Below are positions 52,782-61,526 of a stretch of DNA of 64,000 nucleotides, piece after piece. How positions within the stretch are numbered: position 1 is the stretch's first letter; every line of letters begins with the position of its first letter. The notes below the pieces were generated by a model. The model did no database searches. It saw nothing but the letters and a program-made list of their open reading frames with translations, and was not told the DNA's origin. A program made the translations under genes and the position numbers. This DNA comes from Akkermansiaceae bacterium. Lineage in GTDB: Bacteria; Verrucomicrobiota; Verrucomicrobiia; Verrucomicrobiales; Akkermansiaceae. The stretch is from positions 62,001 to 126,000 of the forward strand of contig CAJJBQ010000002.1 in the NCBI GenBank assembly GCA_905182405.1, read 5' to 3'.

Positions 52782-54695
52782 TTAGTTGAGGAGGACGACT
52801 GGGACGCGGGAGGATGACGCGCTGGGAACGCCGAGGGCGATTGCGCCCGAGCGGAAGTGGCTGCCGTCTGGTTCAGGGGGAGAAAGTTCTTTCGCTTCTA
52901 AAGGACTGCAAGTGGTGAGCTTGAGGGAGCGGTTGGGGGCGACTTTGAGGCGGAGTTGGTGGGCGATTCGGCCCATCGTCCAACGGGCGTTGACTTCGAC
53001 GACGGGTTGCCATTTGACGGAGCCATCGGGGTCGCGGTAAAAGAAGGAGTCGATGCAGAGGGGGCCATGGTAGTCGTCTTCGCTTAGGAGAGCTTCAAGA
53101 GCGGGCATGAGGTCTTCTTTTACCGAAGGGAAGACGACTTGATTGAGGAGGCAGGCGAGTTCGGGGATAAGGCCTTGCGATGGTTTGGCACGTGATTCTG
53201 AGCTGAGCCATTGGCCATCACGAGAGGTTTCCTGGTGGACGATACCGATGGAGCGGAGGCCGCCTTCGTGCGCCGGGTTGCGTTGGAAGAGGAATGAGAT
53301 CTCGTGGATTTTCTCGAGCCAAGGTTCGATAAGGAGAGGCTTTTTCGGGAGCTGATCAACGGTTTCTTTTGTGAAGCGGTGGATACCCCGTCCGGCAGCT
53401 CCGTGGAGTTCTTTGGCGACCCAATTCTCGAAGGGATGAAGAGCGATGAAATCGGAGGTTTCGTCTTGGCAGAGCTGCGAGGGGATGGCGACGAGATGTT
53501 CGGGAAGGAGATCGCGTAGTTTCAAGGTGGCAGACTTGGAAAGGAGCGGGGAGAGTTGGGCCCAAGGGCGGATGAAGCGGAGTTTACGGTTCTTTTTGAC
53601 GGCGGCGATTTCGGAGAGTGGGAGGACTTCGGGGAAGGTGAGGCCGAAGCGGGCGAGGCGGTCGCGCTGGGCGTCGTCGGGGAGACGTCGCATGAGGATA
53701 ATGTCGTCTTGTGAGGGGGCGGAGAGGGCGAAGGCGGGTTCGAGATCGGCCGCAAGTTCATGCAACTTGCGTGGACAGGTCCAGCCGGGTTGGGAGAATT
53801 CGATTTCGGCGAAGGGATTAAAGTAGCAAAGATCGGGGGAGCGTCCGCGCGAGGATTGGTAGCGCTTCAGGGAGGCAATAAAATCTTCACTCAATCCGGC
53901 TTTGCTGCGGGCTTCTTCGTTAAAGGGAGTGACGCCCTTCGCGCGGATCGGTGAGAGGGGGAAGTGAAGTTGTTTGTGCCAGGCATCCCAATCGGTCTGC
54001 GATTTTTCCTTCCAGCGTCGAAGCCACTTGATGCCGAGGCCGACGTGGGCGATCTCATCTTGGTAAACGGTATTGAGGATTTTCGCGCTCTTGGTATCAC
54101 CGAGATTGTGCAGGACTTTGGAGTAGTAGTGTGCGTAATCGAGATTGGCCTGCTCGAATGTTAGGGAAAGCCGCGAGACGTAATCGAGGGGGCTTTCCAT
54201 ATCAGCGATATGTTTCCAGATCATTGGGCTGACTGGAAGGTCGCCGAATTGGATGCCGCATTCCTGCATGCGCTGGATATACCATCTGGTGTGGTTTTGC
54301 TCCTCTTTGAGAGTGTGGAGAATACTCTTTCGAAACGAGTCGGGGGCCTCGGGGAATTTTAAAAGGGCGAGCGCCATGAGCTCGACCGCGAGGAGCTCGT
54401 GATTGGCGAAAAAGTGAAGGAGGGTGGCGCGCTGTTCTTCGTTCTCGAGTTGTTCGGCACTCGGGAAGTGGTTTTTATGTTGAGCTTTGTAGGGAATGAG
54501 ATCGGCTGGGCGACCGGGAAGATCGGGTGCGCGGTAGCTGCCGCGCTGGGGAGGGTCGAGTGTGAGTGATTTGGGCGAGTGCGTGAGTTTCTCCTCAAGA
54601 GAGTTGGAGAGGAGGATACGCTCGGCGAATTCGCGGACTGACTGAGGTTCGGTGATGAACGAAGAGAATAGCGGAAGGCCTGAAAGCGCAAGGTG
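52782..54695 (-). CDS. DUF455 (ferritin-like) protein fused to ATP-grasp-like domain; start codon problem
   Basis: The frame is open for 637 codons. N-terminal ~20-290 is a DUF455/MiaE-like ferritin domain (SVREFAERILLSNSLEEKL, RPADLIPYKAQHKNHFPS, HELLAVELMALALLKFP, KEEQNHTRWYIQRMQECG, YQDEIAHVGLGIKWLRRW), with iron-binding Glu and His residues visible. The C-terminal half looks like an ATP-grasp domain (WVAKELHGAAGRGIHRF, DDYHGPLCIDSFFY, VVEVNARWTMGR). The domain begins far upstream of the first in-frame ATG (54377), so that start would cut into it. The proper frame instead has ATG-ATC-TAA at 54704-54696 followed by an open domain. Either the third codon mutated to TAA, or initiation uses a rare codon such as ATC. 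The enzyme's reaction is unknown. Confidence 0.7.
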   Translation of the reverse strand, partial: HLALSGLPLFSSFITEPQSVREFAERILLSNSLEEKLTHSPKSLTLDPPQRGSYRAPDLPGRPADLIPYKAQHKNHFPSAEQLENEEQRATLLHFFANHELLAVELMALALLKFPEAPDSFRKSILHTLKEEQNHTRWYIQRMQECGIQFGDLPVSPMIWKHIADMESPLDYVSRLSLTFEQANLDYAHYYSKVLHNLGDTKSAKILNTVYQDEIAHVGLGIKWLRRWKEKSQTDWDAWHKQLHFPLSPIRAKGVTPFNEEARSKAGLSEDFIASLKRYQSSRGRSPDLCYFNPFAEIEFSQPGWTCPRKLHELAADLEPAFALSAPSQDDIILMRRLPDDAQRDRLARFGLTFPEVLPLSEIAAVKKNRKLRFIRPWAQLSPLLSKSATLKLRDLLPEHLVAIPSQLCQDETSDFIALHPFENWVAKELHGAAGRGIHRFTKETVDQLPKKPLLIEPWLEKIHEISFLFQRNPAHEGGLRSIGIVHQETSRDGQWLSSESRAKPSQGLIPELACLLNQVVFPSVKEDLMPALEALLSEDDYHGPLCIDSFFYRDPDGSVKWQPVVEVNARWTMGRIAHQLRLKVAPNRSLKLTTCSPLEAKELSPPEPDGSHFRSGAIALGVPSASSSRVPVVLLN

Positions 54696-54752
54696 TTAGA
54701 TCATCGGAGTGAAGCTAGGCAGGCTTCGCTTCCGCATTCCGAAACATATCCA

Positions 54753-55784
54753 TTACTGCGGATGAACCTTCAGGCAGGAATCATCGGGCGTCATGGAAGT
54801 GCCGACTTGATCGACGGGATGGGTGAAGAGGTATTTCCAGACGGCAGCGTGGGTGTATTTACCGTTCTTTGTTTTTGGTGAGTATTTGCGGGGGAGGACT
54901 CCGGAGTGGGCCTTTCCTCTGTCATTTCCGACGTCGTAGTCGGTGACGAGACGGCGCGTATTTTTGTAGGGAGGATTTGATTTTTCGATGTTCAGGATGG
55001 GGCCGTAGTTGTTCATACCGAGGAGTTCCCAGGAGCGGCAGTAGTGGTCGACTTCCCAGCCCATATCGAGCACGTGGGAGAATCCAAAGTAGCGATTTTT
55101 CGGAGTGGCTGAAGGTAGGGCCTGCCAGGTTTGGTGCTGATCGCGAGGTCCGCAGAAGGCAACGACTCGACTGACTTTGGTGTGCTTTGCGAGGCGGCAG
55201 GCGGTGGTGGAACCATGTGAGCTGCCGGAGAGGATGACGTCATCCCACCGAAGATCGCTTTTGTCCTTATTCAAAAAGTAGCCCCATTTTCCTTGTGGGT
55301 TCTCTTGGGTGAGATATTTGACGAATTGGAAGGCGCGCTCCTTGAGGGAGTCGGGCTTGGGGATGGCGACTTCGTCGGAGTGGTCTTCGCCGGTGGCGGC
55401 TTCGAGGCGGATGTTTCCCCGGCAGTGCTCGGAGACGGGTCGGCCTTGGCAGCAAATGCCGAACCATTTATTGGCATAGTGGACGCGGATGGTGTGGAGT
55501 CCATAGCTATTGAGCTGTCGGGCAAAGTCTCCGTTTTGTCCCATGAGCCAAATGACGAGCTTGCCACGCGGCGCGACGCGGGTATCGACACTGGCATCTT
55601 GGAAATCGGCAGGCTTTCCGCTCTTAGTTTCGATGAGGAAATTGATCTTTGGATGGGCCTTAACTCGGGGATCGATCTTGCTGGCTCGGGCTCTCAATTC
55701 ATAGCGCTGAGGTTTTGGGTCATCGAAGGTGGGCGGGGCCGCGTAGGCGTGGGCGGCGAGAACTAGAACAAGGAGGCGGAACAT
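54753..55784 (-). CDS. Secreted alpha/beta hydrolase (BPSS1187-like)
   Basis: 343 aa protein with a signal peptide (MFRLLVLVLAAHAYA). The nucleophile elbow GSSHGS (~197) and an acid/histidine pattern later (DYDVGNDRGKAHSG) fit an alpha/beta hydrolase. GKLVIWLMGQNGDFARQLNSYG early and DMGWEVDHYCRSWELLG late are typical of the BPSS1187 family found in PVC bacteria. Paired cysteines near 105-115 (GICCQGRP, EHCRGN) may form disulfides. Substrate unknown. It is 72 bp downstream of the sulfatase gene's promoter region and divergent from it. Confidence 0.72.
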   Translation of the reverse strand: MFRLLVLVLAAHAYAAPPTFDDPKPQRYELRARASKIDPRVKAHPKINFLIETKSGKPADFQDASVDTRVAPRGKLVIWLMGQNGDFARQLNSYGLHTIRVHYANKWFGICCQGRPVSEHCRGNIRLEAATGEDHSDEVAIPKPDSLKERAFQFVKYLTQENPQGKWGYFLNKDKSDLRWDDVILSGSSHGSTTACRLAKHTKVSRVVAFCGPRDQHQTWQALPSATPKNRYFGFSHVLDMGWEVDHYCRSWELLGMNNYGPILNIEKSNPPYKNTRRLVTDYDVGNDRGKAHSGVLPRKYSPKTKNGKYTHAAVWKYLFTHPVDQVGTSMTPDDSCLKVHPQ

Positions 55785-55797
55785 GGAAGAGAAGGAT

Positions 55798-55829
55798 GAA
55801 CGTTCAACATCGAACGTTCAACGTTGAAG
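55798..55829. repeat. Short palindromic repeat cluster GAACGTTCAAC / TTCAACGTTGAA
   Basis: Two direct copies of GAACGTTCAAC at 55798-55808 and 55812-55822 overlap the palindrome TTCAACGTTGAA (55817-55828). It lies between divergent genes, so it could be an operator or a dispersed intergenic repeat. Confidence 0.5.
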
Positions 55830-55901
55830 TCTTGCCTGCCCTTCTTGGTTAGGCTGGGATTTGTGGATTGCGGGGATGACGGGGTTCTCTAGGATAGAAG
55901 T

Positions 55902-57944
55902 ATGTTGATCCGTCGATTGTTGGTCTTGTCAGGTTTGTCCTTGTCTTTGGTGCACGCTGCGTCGAAGCCGAATATCATTTTTATTCTCACCGATGATCTC
56001 GGTTATGGGGACTACGGGGTCTTTTTTCAGAACCTGAGGAAGGAGGAGGGAGTCAAGTCAGAGCCGTGGCATATCACGCCTGAGCTGGATGCGATGGCGG
56101 CTGAGGGGATTCAGTTACGACACTACTATTGTTCGGCACCCGTTTGTGCGCCGTCGCGCGGATCACTTTTGCAGGGCGTGCATCAGGGACATGCGAATAT
56201 CCGAGACAATATGTTCGATCAGGAGCTGGAGGATAATCACACGCTGGCGACAGTCTTGAAGGGGGCTGGCTATACAACAGCGGCGATTGGAAAGTGGGGG
56301 CTGCAAGGGGGAGGAAAAGAGGAGAAGGCGAAGCATGGAAAACGGGCTAAGAAAAAAGGGGATCCGAAGCTCTGGCCAAGTTATCCCACGAAGCGTGGAT
56401 TTGATTTCTTCCATGGCTACGTGAGGCACCGTGATGGGCACATGCATTATCCGCTGGAGGATAAGAAGGAGGTTTGGGAGAACGAGCGTGAGATTTCTGC
56501 TGATTTGGCAAAGTGTTTCACAACGGATCTTTTTACAGCGCGGGCGAAGAAGTGGATCACGGATCAAAAGGAGGCCGATCCGGAGAAGCCCTTCTTTCTC
56601 TATCTCGCTTACGATACGCCGCATGCGATTTTACAACTCCCACCGAGTCCCTTTCCCACTGGAGGGCTAAAGTGGTTGGGGAAGAAGGGGGAGATGATTA
56701 ATTCGGCGGTGGGGAAGAAGGATAGTTACATCCATCCGGATTACGCGAAGGCGAAGTGGGACCATGATCAGGATGCCTCGACGCCGGAGACGGCGTGGCC
56801 GAATGTTTATCAGCGGTATGCCACGAACGTTCGTCGTATTGACGACTGCGTGGGTGATCTGCTGAATCTGCTTAAAGAATTGAAGATCGATGAGGACACC
56901 TTGGTGGTATTCACAACGGATAATGGGCCGAGTAGGGAGTCGTATTTGCCGGAAGGCTATCGGCCGGATTTTTTTAATTCGTTTGGTCCTTTCGATGGAA
57001 TTAAACGAGATGTTTATGAGGGTGGAGTCCGCGCGGGAGCCTTGGTGAGATGGCCGGGTTCGAAGGTTAAAGGAGCCGTGAGCGACTTGCCCTGTCAAGC
57101 ACACGATTGGATGGCAACTTTTGCAGAGTTGGCTGGAGTAGCAGCGCCCGCGAGGAGTGATGGAGCTTCCTTGGTGCCGACATTGACAGGAGCGGAGGGA
57201 CAGAAGGAACCGCAGGTTTATGTCGAGTATTTTAATGGAGGAAAGATCCCGAATTATCCAGAGTTTGAGCAAAAGCGGAAGAGTGCGGTACGAAAGCAAA
57301 TGCAGATGATTCGTTTTGGGCAACATGTGGGAGTGCGCTACAACATTCAAACGCACACTGATTTGTTCGAAATTTACAATATCATCAATGATCCGAAGCA
57401 GACCAAGAACCTGGCGAAGGAGCTTCCGGATCTGCAGAAAAAAATGCATGACTCCGTGCTGCAACGTCGTCGCTCTGAGCCCCGTGCGAAGCGTCCCTAC
57501 GATGATGAGTTTGTCTCTCCCTTGGGGGATTTTACCGACCAAAAGGGAGTAAAGTGGCAGAGCTTTGAAAATTCAACTCCGTGGTTGGCTAAGCTGGAGG
57601 ACCTGGAGTCTGTTGAATCGGGAACGGCCAATCAGCTGAGCCAGATCAAGCCGACAAAAGGGAATGCAACGTTGGTGAGCGGGTATTTCAATGCGCCGAA
57701 AGACGGGATTTACTTATTCTTGGTGCCCGCTGGGGAATTGGCTCTTCTTCGGATTCATGAAGCGACGGTGATCGATGCTGCCTTCAAGGCCGGGAAAGAG
57801 GAGATCAAGGGAATGATCAAGCTCAAGGCAGGGAAGCATCCGTTCCGCTTCTATCGCATGAAGTCGGCAAAACCTCTGCGTCTCACGATGTTGGTTCCGT
57901 GGTTGCAGCCGGGGGAGATTCCGGAGGCGATGTTGACGCATTAG
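55902..57944 (+). CDS. Type I sulfatase with C-terminal PA14-like domain, exported
   Basis: 680 aa protein with a signal peptide (RRLLVLSGLSLSLVHA). The metal site is IIFILTDDLGYGDYGVFF and the modification motif CAPSR (SAPVCAPSRGSLLQG; Cys at ~84 becomes formylglycine). GKWGLQGGG and TTDNGPSRESY follow. The C-terminal ~120 residues (SGYFNAPKDGIYLFLVPA...) look like a PA14-like or jelly-roll glycan-binding domain. It stands alone and may act outside the sulfatase operon on another sulfated ester. Confidence 0.9.
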   Translation: MLIRRLLVLSGLSLSLVHAASKPNIIFILTDDLGYGDYGVFFQNLRKEEGVKSEPWHITPELDAMAAEGIQLRHYYCSAPVCAPSRGSLLQGVHQGHANIRDNMFDQELEDNHTLATVLKGAGYTTAAIGKWGLQGGGKEEKAKHGKRAKKKGDPKLWPSYPTKRGFDFFHGYVRHRDGHMHYPLEDKKEVWENEREISADLAKCFTTDLFTARAKKWITDQKEADPEKPFFLYLAYDTPHAILQLPPSPFPTGGLKWLGKKGEMINSAVGKKDSYIHPDYAKAKWDHDQDASTPETAWPNVYQRYATNVRRIDDCVGDLLNLLKELKIDEDTLVVFTTDNGPSRESYLPEGYRPDFFNSFGPFDGIKRDVYEGGVRAGALVRWPGSKVKGAVSDLPCQAHDWMATFAELAGVAAPARSDGASLVPTLTGAEGQKEPQVYVEYFNGGKIPNYPEFEQKRKSAVRKQMQMIRFGQHVGVRYNIQTHTDLFEIYNIINDPKQTKNLAKELPDLQKKMHDSVLQRRRSEPRAKRPYDDEFVSPLGDFTDQKGVKWQSFENSTPWLAKLEDLESVESGTANQLSQIKPTKGNATLVSGYFNAPKDGIYLFLVPAGELALLRIHEATVIDAAFKAGKEEIKGMIKLKAGKHPFRFYRMKSAKPLRLTMLVPWLQPGEIPEAMLTH

Positions 57945-58066
57945 AGGGTTTCCAATGTTTAATGGCTAAAATAACGCTTCAGAGGATGAGGCATAACGAT
58001 AGAAATAGTTTTGGGCGCTGGAATAAATACCATTTTGGGCTATTGTACCTCCCAGAAGCAGTAGAT

Positions 58067-58849
58067 ATGATGAGACTTAAAACAATCGCCACTTTTGGAA
58101 TTGGAACTCTTTTAGCAATGACTGGAATTCACGCGCTCGCCTCCGAGAAGCTTGTCACAGAAGATGGCAAGGTCGCCGCCAAGAAGCTCGAACTCGATCA
58201 GGAGCTTGCCGATAAAAAATACGAAACGGCCACCTTCGGGATGGGATGATTTTGGGGGCCGGATTCCCAGTTTGGGAGTCTTAAAGGAGTGTTGCGGACG
58301 CGCGTGGGATATTGTGGAGGGGACAAGGAAAAGCCCAATTACTATTCGCTGGGCGATCAGACCGAAGCCATCACGATCGACTATGATCCCGAAGTATTGA
58401 GCTACGATGAGATGCTTAACCTTTTTTGGAATGGGCATCGCTGTGATCAGATCAATCGAAGTCGCCAGTATATGAATGCGGTTTTCTATCGAAACGAGGA
58501 GCAAAGGAAGATCGGTGAAGCGTCGCTTGTGAAAGAGGCTGCTCGTCGTGGCATCTCAGCTGCTGAAGTTCAGACTAAGATTCTGCCAATGAAGACCTTT
58601 ACTTATGCTGAGGGTTATCATCAGAAGTACTACCTGACGCGCTTCTCGGATGTCCGGGGTTTTTTAAATGAGGCCTATCCGGATGCCAAGAGTCTCGCCG
58701 ATTCCACGGTCGCGACCCGGCTCAATGCTTATCTCGGCTCAGGGATGGATTTGGACTGGGAAATATTCCTTAAAGAGCTGCCCAAGTATGGTCTCTCGGA
58801 GGAGCTGGAAAATCTCCTAGCTCAGGCTGCGAAGCGTCAGATCAATTGA
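58067..58849 (+). CDS. msrA: Exported selenocysteine-type peptide methionine sulfoxide reductase A (in-frame UGA at catalytic position)
   Basis: The single frame 58067-58849 (260 aa) is interrupted only by TGA at 58247-58249, codon 61. ATG 58067 opens a signal peptide (MMRLKTIATFGIGTLLAMTG...ALA). The MsrA motif ATFGMG-UGA-FWGPDSQFG has UGA precisely where the catalytic cysteine (GCFWG) belongs; RTRVGYCGG, IDYDPEVLSYDEMLNLFWNGHRC, AVFYRN, TFTYAEGYHQKYYL are the normal later motifs. MsrA reduces methionine-S-sulfoxide in damaged proteins; selenocysteine forms are known elsewhere and are more active. C83 (GYCGG) might resolve the selenenic acid. A hairpin fitting a bacterial SECIS begins 12 bases after the UGA. 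An automatic gene caller would report two broken ORFs or only the second. A pseudogene is possible but unlikely at this exact codon. Confidence 0.85.
58262..58280 (+). promoter_or_regulatory. SECIS-like hairpin after the msrA UGA
   Basis: Arms GATTCCC (58262-58268) and GGGAGTC (58274-58280) pair over seven positions with one U-G wobble around the loop AGUUU. The loop begins 20 bases after the UGA at 58247-58249 and its second base is G, as bacterial SECIS rules require. The bulged U of E. coli fdhF is not obvious. Confidence 0.65.
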
Positions 58850-58867
58850 AGAGAGCGATTTTAGAAG

Positions 58868-58901
58868 AAAACCCCAAGCCCATGAGGACTTGGGGTTTTT
58901 T
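58868..58901. terminator. Bidirectional terminator between msrA and bipA
   Basis: Arms AAAACCCCAAG (58868-58878) and CTTGGGGTTTT (58889-58899) pair perfectly. T-rich bases follow on the plus side and the A-rich left arm gives T on the minus side, so it serves both convergent genes. Confidence 0.92.
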
Positions 58902-58914
58902 GTTGATTGATAGT

Positions 58915-60741
58915 TTAACCCTCCATCTTGGCTGCCTTGGCCATGCGCTTCCGCACGTTGGGATCAAGAATACGCTTGCGGAGACGAAGGTAGTTTGGAG
59001 TCACTTCGACGAGTTCATCGGGGTCGATATATTCGATTGCGCGTTCAAGGGAGAACTTAAGCGCGGGGGCGAGCTTCGCGGTGTTTTCCTTGGTGGCGGA
59101 GCGAATGTTGTCGAGCTTCTTAGCCTTGACTGGGTTGACTGGAAGGTCATCGGCGCGGGAGTTTTCGCCGACGATCATTCCGGTGTAAACTTCCTCGGTG
59201 GGGTTGACGAAGAGGGTTCCGCGGCCCTCGAGGGCGAGGAGTGAGTAGGCGGTCGCGGGACCAGTGTCCATGGAAACGAGGGTTCCAGCCTGGCGGGTTT
59301 GGATAGGACCAGCCCACGGCTTATACTCATCAAAGAGATGCGACATGATGCCGTGACCGGAGGTGATATTTACGAGCTCGAATTCGAAGCCGATGATGCC
59401 ACGAGTCGGGATACTGGCAGTGATGAGGCTGCGATCAGAGACGTCGTTGGTCTCCATGTCCTGCAGGATACCTTTGCGGTCATTAAGGACCTTCAGGATG
59501 GAATTTGCATACTCGCTCGGCATCTCGAGGTAGAGGACCTCCCATGGCTCGAGGCGCTTGTCGTTTTCATCGCGTTTGATAATAACAGTCGGTCTGGAAA
59601 CGAGAACTTCGAAGCCTTCGCGGCGCATTGTTTCGACCAGAACGGCAATCTGCATCGCTCCACGAGCGGAGACATTGAAGACGCCGGCAAGATCAGAATC
59701 CTCTACGTGAATGGAGACGTTGGTTTTCATCTCGCGAAAGAGACGATCACGGATGGCGCGAGACTGAACGTGCTTTCCATCTCTTCCAACGAACGGTCCA
59801 TCATTGATGGAGAACTGCATCTGGACGGAAGGGGGGTCGATGTTGACGGGAGGAAGTGCTTCGGCATTTTCGTCGCCTGCAAGAGTTTCGCCGATATCGG
59901 CATCTTCGAAGCCAGCGATGCCGACAATATTTCCAGCAACTCCGTCTTCGGTCTCCTGGATACCCATGTTGGTGTATTCGAAGACTTTCCCAATCTTGGT
60001 GCGGACCTTGGTGCCATCCTTGAGGAAGCGGAAAACGGTGTCGCCTTTCTTAATCGTGCCAGCGAGGATTTTACCAATTGCGATCCGGCCGACGTAGTCA
60101 TCCCAATCAATATTGGAGACGAGCATTTTGAGCGGGGCACTCTGGTCGACTACCGGAGCAGGGATGTGCTCGATGATGGCCTCGATGAGAGGAACGCAGT
60201 CACCTTCAGTCGCTAGGTGAGAAGCAGAGAAATACCCGTTCTTAGCTGAACCGTAAAGGGTGGGGGCGTCGAACTGATCTTCGGTGGCATCAAGCTCAAG
60301 GAAGAGTTCAAGGACCTTTTCGTGGACGGCAAGGGGATCAGAGTTGGGACGGTCGATCTTATTGACGACGATGATGGGCTTAAGGCCTTCCTGGAGGGCT
60401 TTGCGGAGCACGAAGCGGGTTTGGGCTTGGGGCCCGCCGAAGGCATCGACAACGAGAATGACACCGTCGACCATTTTCATGACGCGCTCGACCTCGCCAC
60501 CGAAGTCGGCGTGACCCGGAGTATCCACGATATTGATGATTTTGTCTTTCCAGTGAACGGCGGTGTTCTTCGACTTAATCGTGATCCCTTTTTCACGTTC
60601 GAGATCCATGGAATCCATGGCGCGTTCGGTGACTGCCTGGTTCTCACGGTAGGTTCCGCCGGCTTTTAGGAGTTCGTCGACGAGGGTTGTTTTGCCATGG
60701 TCAACGTGTGCGATGATGGCGAGATTTCGGAACTTGGACAT
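58915..60741 (-). CDS. typA: Ribosome-associated GTPase BipA/TypA
   Basis: 608 aa translational GTPase. G1 [15 protein letters not shown] (residues ~10-24), the [11 protein letters not shown] switch segment, the [16 protein letters not shown]3 region and [11 protein letters not shown]4 are all present. The domain order matches BipA/TypA, and the C-terminal [20 protein letters not shown] and [19 protein letters not shown] segments are BipA-specific. It assists ribosome assembly under stress. ATG 60741. The gene is convergent with msrA. Confidence 0.97.
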   Translation of the reverse strand: MSKFRNLAIIAHVDHGKTTLVDELLKAGGTYRENQAVTERAMDSMDLEREKGITIKSKNTAVHWKDKIINIVDTPGHADFGGEVERVMKMVDGVILVVDAFGGPQAQTRFVLRKALQEGLKPIIVVNKIDRPNSDPLAVHEKVLELFLELDATEDQFDAPTLYGSAKNGYFSASHLATEGDCVPLIEAIIEHIPAPVVDQSAPLKMLVSNIDWDDYVGRIAIGKILAGTIKKGDTVFRFLKDGTKVRTKIGKVFEYTNMGIQETEDGVAGNIVGIAGFEDADIGETLAGDENAEALPPVNIDPPSVQMQFSINDGPFVGRDGKHVQSRAIRDRLFREMKTNVSIHVEDSDLAGVFNVSARGAMQIAVLVETMRREGFEVLVSRPTVIIKRDENDKRLEPWEVLYLEMPSEYANSILKVLNDRKGILQDMETNDVSDRSLITASIPTRGIIGFEFELVNITSGHGIMSHLFDEYKPWAGPIQTRQAGTLVSMDTGPATAYSLLALEGRGTLFVNPTEEVYTGMIVGENSRADDLPVNPVKAKKLDNIRSATKENTAKLAPALKFSLERAIEYIDPDELVEVTPNYLRLRKRILDPNVRKRMAKAAKMEG

Positions 60742-60899
60742 TGTTTTAGGAGCTAGACACTGGAAGGGAGTGGCGTGGCATGACCTGACTCAGGAGAATT
60801 GGCAAGCTTGGTTTGCGGAAAATAGCGGGCTTTTTAGAAATTGGGACGCTGGACGTTTACTTCGTCGATGTGGTCAAAATGGTGATCGGAGGTGAGGAT

Positions 60900-61217
60900 C
60901 TAGGCTTCTTCCGCAATAGCGCAGGTGGCAATAACGAGATCGGTGAGGGGAAAAACTCGTCCTTTTCGGTCAAGCTGCCACGTCTGATCCCATGTCGTGA
61001 CAGGGGTGGGAGCGTAGCGCATGAGGCTGGAAAATGACTCCAGCTGAGCTCGGGCCTTGAGGGATTTGATGCGACGAAGGACCTCGGCTTTGACCACTCC
61101 CCAGATTACGAGGTCGGTCGAGTCATAGCAGGAGAGGAGTTTTCGGACGTGATCGCGACCGTTTTGCATGTATTCTATAAAGACATTGGAATCGAGGAGA
61201 ACGGATTCCGGTTTCAT
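60900..61217 (-). pseudogene. vapC: VapC-like PIN toxin truncated by amber codon
   Basis: 105 aa readable from ATG 61217: VLLDSNVFIEYMQNG is the PIN first acidic site and VIWGVVKAEVLRR holds the second. Near the end FPLTDLVIATCAIAEEA is followed by TAG (60902-60900), and the same frame continues ILTSDHHFDHIDEVNVQRPNF to a stop at 60834. That is the missing PIN C-terminus, including the TSDHHF acidic site. The in-frame TAG removes about 21 residues and a catalytic residue, so the toxin is probably inactive. Its partner antitoxin lies 32 bp upstream. Confidence 0.78.
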
Positions 61218-61249
61218 TTTTTCTTCTTGGAAAAATAGCTAGAGGATTC

Positions 61250-61423
61250 CTAAGGAACCATGATGGCATCTGGCGAATAGTTTTTATAGAGGGCTTCTTT
61301 CAATTCATCAGGGGGTAATGCCAAGCCCTTCTTCATAAAGGCGCGCAGTTTCTTGCGACGTTCTAGCTCACGCAAGGGGAAATCGCTCGCTTCGGTTTTC
61401 GTTTCAAAGTGGTGAGTTTTCAT
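61250..61423 (-). CDS. vapB: VapB-like antitoxin
   Basis: 57 aa protein from ATG 61423, with GGCGGA as SD; TTG 61435 would add four residues. The sequence is short, charged and helix-rich (KTHHFETKTEASDFPLRELE, then KKGLALPPDELKEALYKNYS), typical of antitoxins whose C-terminus blocks the toxin. It lies just upstream of the truncated VapC and directly downstream of a palindromic operator. Confidence 0.65.
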   Translation of the reverse strand: MKTHHFETKTEASDFPLRELERRKKLRAFMKKGLALPPDELKEALYKNYSPDAIMVP

Positions 61424-61449
61424 GACATCCGCCAATAAATACTCATCAA

Positions 61450-61483
61450 TATGTCATGTCATTTTTATGCCATGCATGACATA
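61450..61483. promoter_or_regulatory. Palindromic operator of the vapBC-like pair
   Basis: Perfect inverted arms TATGTCATG (61450-61458) and CATGACATA (61475-61483) with a 16-base spacer that itself repeats TGTCAT/CATG motifs. It lies about 27 bases upstream of the antitoxin start, the expected place for VapB autorepression. Confidence 0.7.
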
Positions 61484-61526
61484 AAAAGGCGTGAGTGAGT
61501 AGAGCTGAAATGTGGAGTAGCGGTGG

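Noticed and set aside
55798-55829. CRISPR-like repeat
   Set aside because: Only two short direct copies with 3 bases between them, no regular spacers and no cas gene.
23667-58849. Genetic code in which UGA is a sense codon (for example Gly or Trp)
   Set aside because: Many genes here end at TGA as expected (sulfatase-GH43, gspJ, gspK). UGA occurs inside only two intact frames, each followed by a SECIS-like hairpin.
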